DNA of 64,000 nucleotides, taken from contig CM046877.1 in the NCBI GenBank assembly GCA_025667525.1, positions 260,063,706 to 260,127,705 of the forward strand, given 5' to 3'. Made by a program: the position numbers and the translations under genes. Below the pieces are notes generated by a model, which was not told the origin of the DNA, searched no databases, and was given only the letters and a program-made list of their open reading frames with translations. Positions within the stretch are counted from its first letter, which is position 1. Each line of letters begins with the position of its first letter. Of this stretch, positions 60,211 through 64,000 are shown piece after piece. The stretch is from Glebionis coronaria (taxonomy: Eukaryota; Streptophyta; Magnoliopsida; Asterales; Asteraceae).

Positions 60211-60631
60211 AGTCCTTAGACTTCATTTGTAGTGTTGGGTAGCTTGACAAACTACCTATTCCACCATTTTCATATTTTGCACCTTAAATTCTTGCACTTT
60301 AATTACTTGTCATGCACCTTTAGTTCATTTAATTCCAAGTAAGTTACTTTTATGTTTATTGAATCTTTATCTTTATTATTAATCTCTCATCTTCATTTCT
60401 TGTTTGGATTTAATCTTTGTGTTTGTGTTCTTGAGTTTCATAGTTTTGATCAAGTGGGTTTTAATTATTTTGATTATGATTGTTAGTGTTACTGATTTGG
60501 TTTGTTCGATTATCATTAGTTGATCATTTGTGGTTAATCTTGTTTAATCTTTTGGTTTGATTTGGTTAGTTTTGATTGAATTCGTCCCTTCATCTTTTCC
60601 TTGTTCTTCGTTACTGTTACCAAGCCCAGAT

Positions 60632-61140
60632 TTCGAATCAATGCATTAATGTTCCGAATGAAGGAATTTTTAGTAGTATTCCGGATCAGTTGTTCATTCG
60701 GAATATATTTCGGATCAATGAAATGTTCCGAATGAGCTTTCTAGTTTAAACATTCTGAATCAGTGTTTTATGTTCCGAATGAAGCTTTTCTTGTTTTATG
60801 TTCCGAATGAATATTTTCTTGTTTTTTTATTCCGAATGAAGCTCAACATTCCGGATGAGCATTATTATTCCGGATGAAGAGATATTCCGGATGAGGAGTA
60901 ATGTTCCGAATCAAAGTCTTTAGCTTTTTATTCCGAATGAACCAACATTACGGATGAAGCCATTTATTCCGAATAAGCATATGTATTCCGGATGAATATT
61001 TATTCAGGATGAACAAGTGATTCCGAATAAGCAATTATTCCGGATGAATGAGTTATTCCGGGTGAAGGATTTATTCCGGATGAGCATGTTTTTCCGGATG
61101 TAGGTAACATTCCGGATGAAGGATTTATTCCGGATGAGTT
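60632..61140 (+). repeat. Degenerate 'TTCCGGATGA' array in the C LTR
   Basis: About 24 units with the core (A/G)TTCCG(G/A)ATGA are spaced about 12-35 bases apart with divergent spacers. Units become denser and more uniform toward 61140. Cores include the palindrome TCCGGA. The array lies between the TATA box and the primer site. D has a different core (ATTGCGAT) at the equivalent place. Confidence 0.8.
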
Positions 61141-61518
61141 GATTTCTTTTGTAGTTTTGAAATTTTATATTTAGTTTTAGACTTTATTTTTCCCGCCTTT
61201 TTACTTAGTCGCACTTTTAATTTACTTGCATTTAATTTTAGTTTACCTTATTTACTTTTAAGTTTGCCTTTTTATTTCTCGTCACATTTTTAATTTCTCG
61301 TCATTAATTCCCTGTCAAGTTTTTATCTTTCAGTATTTCTTTTTACCGTCTTTACTTTATTTTTATTTGTTTCAAGTCTTTATTTTTAATTAGTTTACGA
61401 CACCCAAAAATTCTCTTTTTGTTACCAAGAACGACTGAGTCACACTTTGAACCGTAAATCAATTCGAGGAGATACCGAGAAAACGAATTTTTAACCTAGC
61501 AAAATCTTTTTATTAAAA

Positions 61519-61536
61519 TGGCGCCGCTGCCGGCTC
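61519..61536 (+). other. Element C primer-binding site (tRNA-Asp type)
   Basis: TGGCGCCGCTGCCGGCTC, the same type as in A and D. The bases that follow (to about 61600) are strongly conserved with D's leader. Confidence 0.85.
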
Positions 61537-61720
61537 TTTTCGTGAAGATTAACGGTTTTTAGTGAGAGACGCGTTGGATTTTGGGATCCGTTCACTCGTG
61601 AACGTTATTTTTCATGTCAAAAATTTTCAAAAATCTAAAAACATTTGAAAAATCATAAAAATCATTTCTTTTTCAAAGTTTTGCACCAAAAATATTCTTC
61701 TTACTTATCTATTTTTCTTT
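61537..61720 (+). other. Element C leader
   Basis: Short non-coding leader. It contains GAGAGACGCGTTGG and GGGATCCGTTCAC, shared with D, then A/T-rich text up to the ORF start at 61721. Confidence 0.6.
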
Positions 61721-63366
61721 ATGGATTCTTATGTCCATTGCGTCGGGTGTGGGAGACGATTATACGGGAATGACTCATGTCAATGGTGTACATGTGAGCA
61801 GTGCGGAAATGATATCGACAATACACAATTCGGCTTTTGTCCATCGTGCAACTCGACTAATTCGTCCTTTTCTAATCCACCTCCTGTTCCCCCTTGCATA
61901 TATTGTGGAAGCGATTCTCATTGGCATGTTTCGTATCCAATTCGATACCCGCCTCATGGCGAGCAAGAACTGGGTTACAATTATGACAATGGTAATAGCT
62001 ATCTACAAGAAGCACCAGATTTTTCTCCATACCCTTGTTGCCAAAATTGTGGGGGCCCTCACGATACTTCTTATTGTCATCCAATGAATTATTATGAGCC
62101 AGATCCGTGTTCTCATTTTTCTTCCCCGATGGATTATTATGAACCAAATCCGTGTTATAATTCTTCTCAACCGATGACTTACTATGAGCCACATCCGTGC
62201 TATAATTACGGTTTTCATAACTGTGAGCCCCCACACCCAACCTCAATCATCAATCCTCTTAGAGAATTCGTATTGCCTAACAACTCACTACTCTGAATGA
62301 AGAAAGACAAGCCATTCTTTTGAAACTTCATGACGGCTTAATTCAACTGACCGAGGCATGGAAGGAACAAGAGCGACATCAACAAGAGCAAGTATCTAAT
62401 CTTAGTGATTATACCCCTCCTCTTGTGCGTCAATACTATTATGATGATGATGACGACGATGATGTCTACGCTCTCGACCCATCTTCTGAAGTTGCTACTC
62501 CTACTCTCGATATTCCTAATGTGTCTAAGGATGATGATTCATTGAGTGAGATTAGTGATTTTGGCCTCGATAAATTCTTTGATGATGAGGTTTGCGACAT
62601 ACCGACTACTATGGAGTATGAGGACGACGTTGCTCTTACGGAAGAGGTCGATCCTAATGATGACGATTTTTCTCCACGCTATGAGAATTTCACTTTTGAA
62701 ATTTCTCAATCTCCACCGGGAGATGCGGGCGATGACGATTTATTCTCTCCGGCTTACGATAAGTTCACCGATGAACTTGCTCTTGAAGATGAGGTGGAAG
62801 AGGTGATTCTCCGCGACAGATTACGGAAAGTGCATCTTCTTATTGCTCAAATCGAAGAGTTGACTTCTCCTCCTCTTTCCGAGTCTTTACCTCCATCTAT
62901 TCCTCCCGTTGAAGATAATGACCTATTGCTGGAAGAAATCGACATTCACTAAATACCTCCGGGTATTGATGATGATGACACGGAGGGGGATATTATTTTT
63001 GATAATTTGCTGCAGGAAGGTATTGTCCCAAGTTCCCCTCCCGAGCACCTTTCATCCTCCCCTTTAGCCACTATTACGGAGGATGAGTGCTTTGACCCGG
63101 GAGGTGACATTGATTATATTATGATTGATACTATTACGGCTTTGCCGAGTGCTCAGCATCCATTGTCTTTGGGGGATGACAATGTGCTTACTTTACCCAC
63201 CCCACCTCCCGTGGATCTTGATTTCACATACTTTTCGTATGTTGAAAGAACCTTTCTCCCATTCAAGACTTATCCCCCAGCCTCTCCTTTGTTAATGTCC
63301 ACCGGGAACGAGGACAAGGTCTTTGATCCTGGTATTACATTCGAGGCTTCCCCATGGACCATTTAA
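61721..63366 (+). pseudogene. Element C cysteine-rich, CCHC-knuckle, acidic-tail protein (one frameshift, one stop)
   Basis: Start MDSYVHCVGCGRRLYG. Residues 7-43 hold CxxC pairs (C7/C10, C20/C23, C25/C28, C40/C43). A first knuckle, C59-IY-C62-GSDS-H67, lacks its last Cys (Tyr here, Cys in D). A second, C-QN-C-GGP-H-DTSY-C, is complete. Three YYEP(D/N/H)PC repeats follow (about 125-165). A frameshift near 62290 leads to an acidic tail (QYYYDDDDDDDVYALDP, then DFSPRYENFTFEI). A TAA at 62950-62952 interrupts it, and the frame ends FEASPWTI at 63366. No capsid, protease, RT or integrase is seen. CCHC knuckles suggest RNA binding, as in Gag nucleocapsid. I know no family with this whole layout. 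Confidence 0.8.
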
Positions 63367-63374
63367 TTTGGGGA

Positions 63375-63394
63375 CGAGTCAGGCTCGTGACTCG
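63375..63394 (+). promoter_or_regulatory. Post-stop hairpin of element C
   Basis: Perfect 7-bp arms CGAGTCA and TGACTCG with a GGCTCG loop, eight bases after the stop. Equivalent to D 3508-3527 and A 34052-34071. Confidence 0.7.
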
Positions 63395-64000
63395 GTTAAT
63401 ATAAACAAGCGCTTTTTGGGAGGCAACCCAATTATCTATCTATCTTTCCTGTTTTCACCATAAGTGTAGGGGGAGCACCGTTGGTGTTTCTTGTTTTCTT
63501 TCTTATCATGTGCAGGGATTAGAGCTTCAAAGACACACTCTTGATGACTTTTGACGAACCGTGATTCTGTGTTCCCTTCTTCCCGGTTCTATCCTAAACT
63601 CTTTTCGATTCACTATTTTATATTTTCCAATATTAAAATAGGAATCTCTTTATTTGTGCTTTCCTTAGCAAGATTTAAACAAAGTGCACAATGTCCTAAG
63701 TGTAGGGGAGTTTACTCCCACATGCTTAAACATTGAGGACAATGTTTATATTAAGTGTAGGGGGGACTTCTATCGAAGTTAAGTGGTCTTTTCCTTGTAT
63801 TTGTCCTCATTTTAACCAGAAAATAAATTTTTCGACATTTTTCAATTTTTGATCTATTTTGGCCTATTAGTTTTTCCCTTTGTATAGTTAGTTCCTTTCC
63901 TTGCTAGAATAAATTTTAATAAAGTGGTTTTAATTTTCAAATGTTGTGAATCTTTTGACTCAACCCGAGTTTACTTATCTAAGTTTACTCTAGCTATTAT
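63395..64000 (+). other. Element C 3' non-coding region (to window end)
   Basis: No gene is visible. It holds three TAAGTGTAGGGGR tracts (about 63464-63476, 63700-63712 and 63751-63764) and the stem-loop at 63727-63748. It is collinear with D from 3507 down to about 2870. The short frame at 63551-63736 is chance. Confidence 0.6.
63727..63748 (+). promoter_or_regulatory. Conserved stem-loop beside a purine tract (C copy)
   Basis: Perfect 9-bp stem, arms TAAACATTG and CAATGTTTA, loop AGGA, followed by AAGTGTAGGGGGGAC. The closing pair differs from the A copy (T-A here, G-C there) while pairing is kept. Confidence 0.7.

Larger units (their letters stand above)
59755..61518 (+). repeat. Element C 5' LTR (inner boundary approximate)
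   Basis: The start TGATAGGTGTGAAAACACCC matches the D LTR start. A lysine-coding A-rich stretch (59880-60150) gives chance frames on both strands. A TATAAATAG box lies at 60202-60210. Downstream come T-rich text and the TTCCG array. No clear CA end is seen before the primer site at 61519, so the inner boundary is not fixed. Confidence 0.65.
59755..64000 (+). mobile_element. Element C: Athila-related non-autonomous retrotransposon (partial, runs off right edge)
   Basis: It starts TGATAGGTGTG, as D does, inside B's RNase H. Order: LTR with TATA box and TTCCG array, tRNA-Asp-type primer site, conserved leader, cysteine-rich/acidic ORF (two breaks), post-stop hairpin, purine tracts with stem-loop, and the start of the 3' non-coding region. 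No pol is present before the window ends. By comparison with D, pol is not expected downstream either. Confidence 0.8.

Noticed and set aside
60632..61140. Possible CRISPR-like array
   Set aside because: Units are short (about 10 bases), degenerate and irregularly spaced, and the DNA is clearly plant retrotransposon. No cas genes are present.

Overview
This is repeat-rich plant nuclear DNA. I find no host gene, tRNA, rRNA or CRISPR array. Every part I can classify belongs to an LTR retrotransposon, and seven or eight elements are nested in one another. The Gag and Pol motifs resemble those of eudicots, and to my recollection mostly Asteraceae such as Tanacetum or Artemisia. That assignment is an impression, not proof. 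I label the elements A to H.

Layering. B is the outermost element (plus strand, degenerate chromovirus-like Ty3/Gypsy): part of its 5' LTR lies at about 24840-26809, its coding remnant at 27205-28013 resumes at 57166, and pol runs to 59754. Three elements interrupt B. (1) G (minus strand, Tat-like Gypsy) sits in B's LTR from 24839 leftward and is itself cut at 19588 by D. (2) A (minus strand, Athila-like Gypsy with 4.2-kb LTRs) occupies 28014-57165 with target-site duplication (TSD) cgagt. (3) C starts at 59755 and runs off the right edge. D (minus strand, 1655-19587) is a relative of C. It is interrupted by E (plus strand, 4552-17030, TSD gaacg) and by a Copia-like element H whose LTR is at 1332-1654 and whose interior runs off the left edge. 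F (plus strand, 42656-55051, TSD aataa) sits inside the right LTR of A.

Coding capacity. Only F looks functional. It has nearly identical LTRs, one uninterrupted Gag-Pol frame with a C-terminal chromodomain, and an extra 342-codon acidic, coiled-coil, basic-tailed ORF before gag. A, B and G carry recognisable but broken gag/pol. E has near-identical LTRs around a thoroughly decayed interior, so it was probably moved by proteins supplied by F-like relatives.

The least familiar system is the C/D family. Its members have the tRNA-Asp-type primer site and the 3' non-coding region of Athila element A. In place of pol they encode a cysteine-rich protein with CxxC pairs, nucleocapsid-like CCHC knuckles, YYEPxPC repeats and a long acidic tail. 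A, C and D also share two stem-loops, one just after the last stop codon and one beside polypurine-like tracts, with base-pair covariation in the second. The leaders or LTRs of C, D and H carry arrays of short degenerate motifs, and the motif differs between C and D at the equivalent place.
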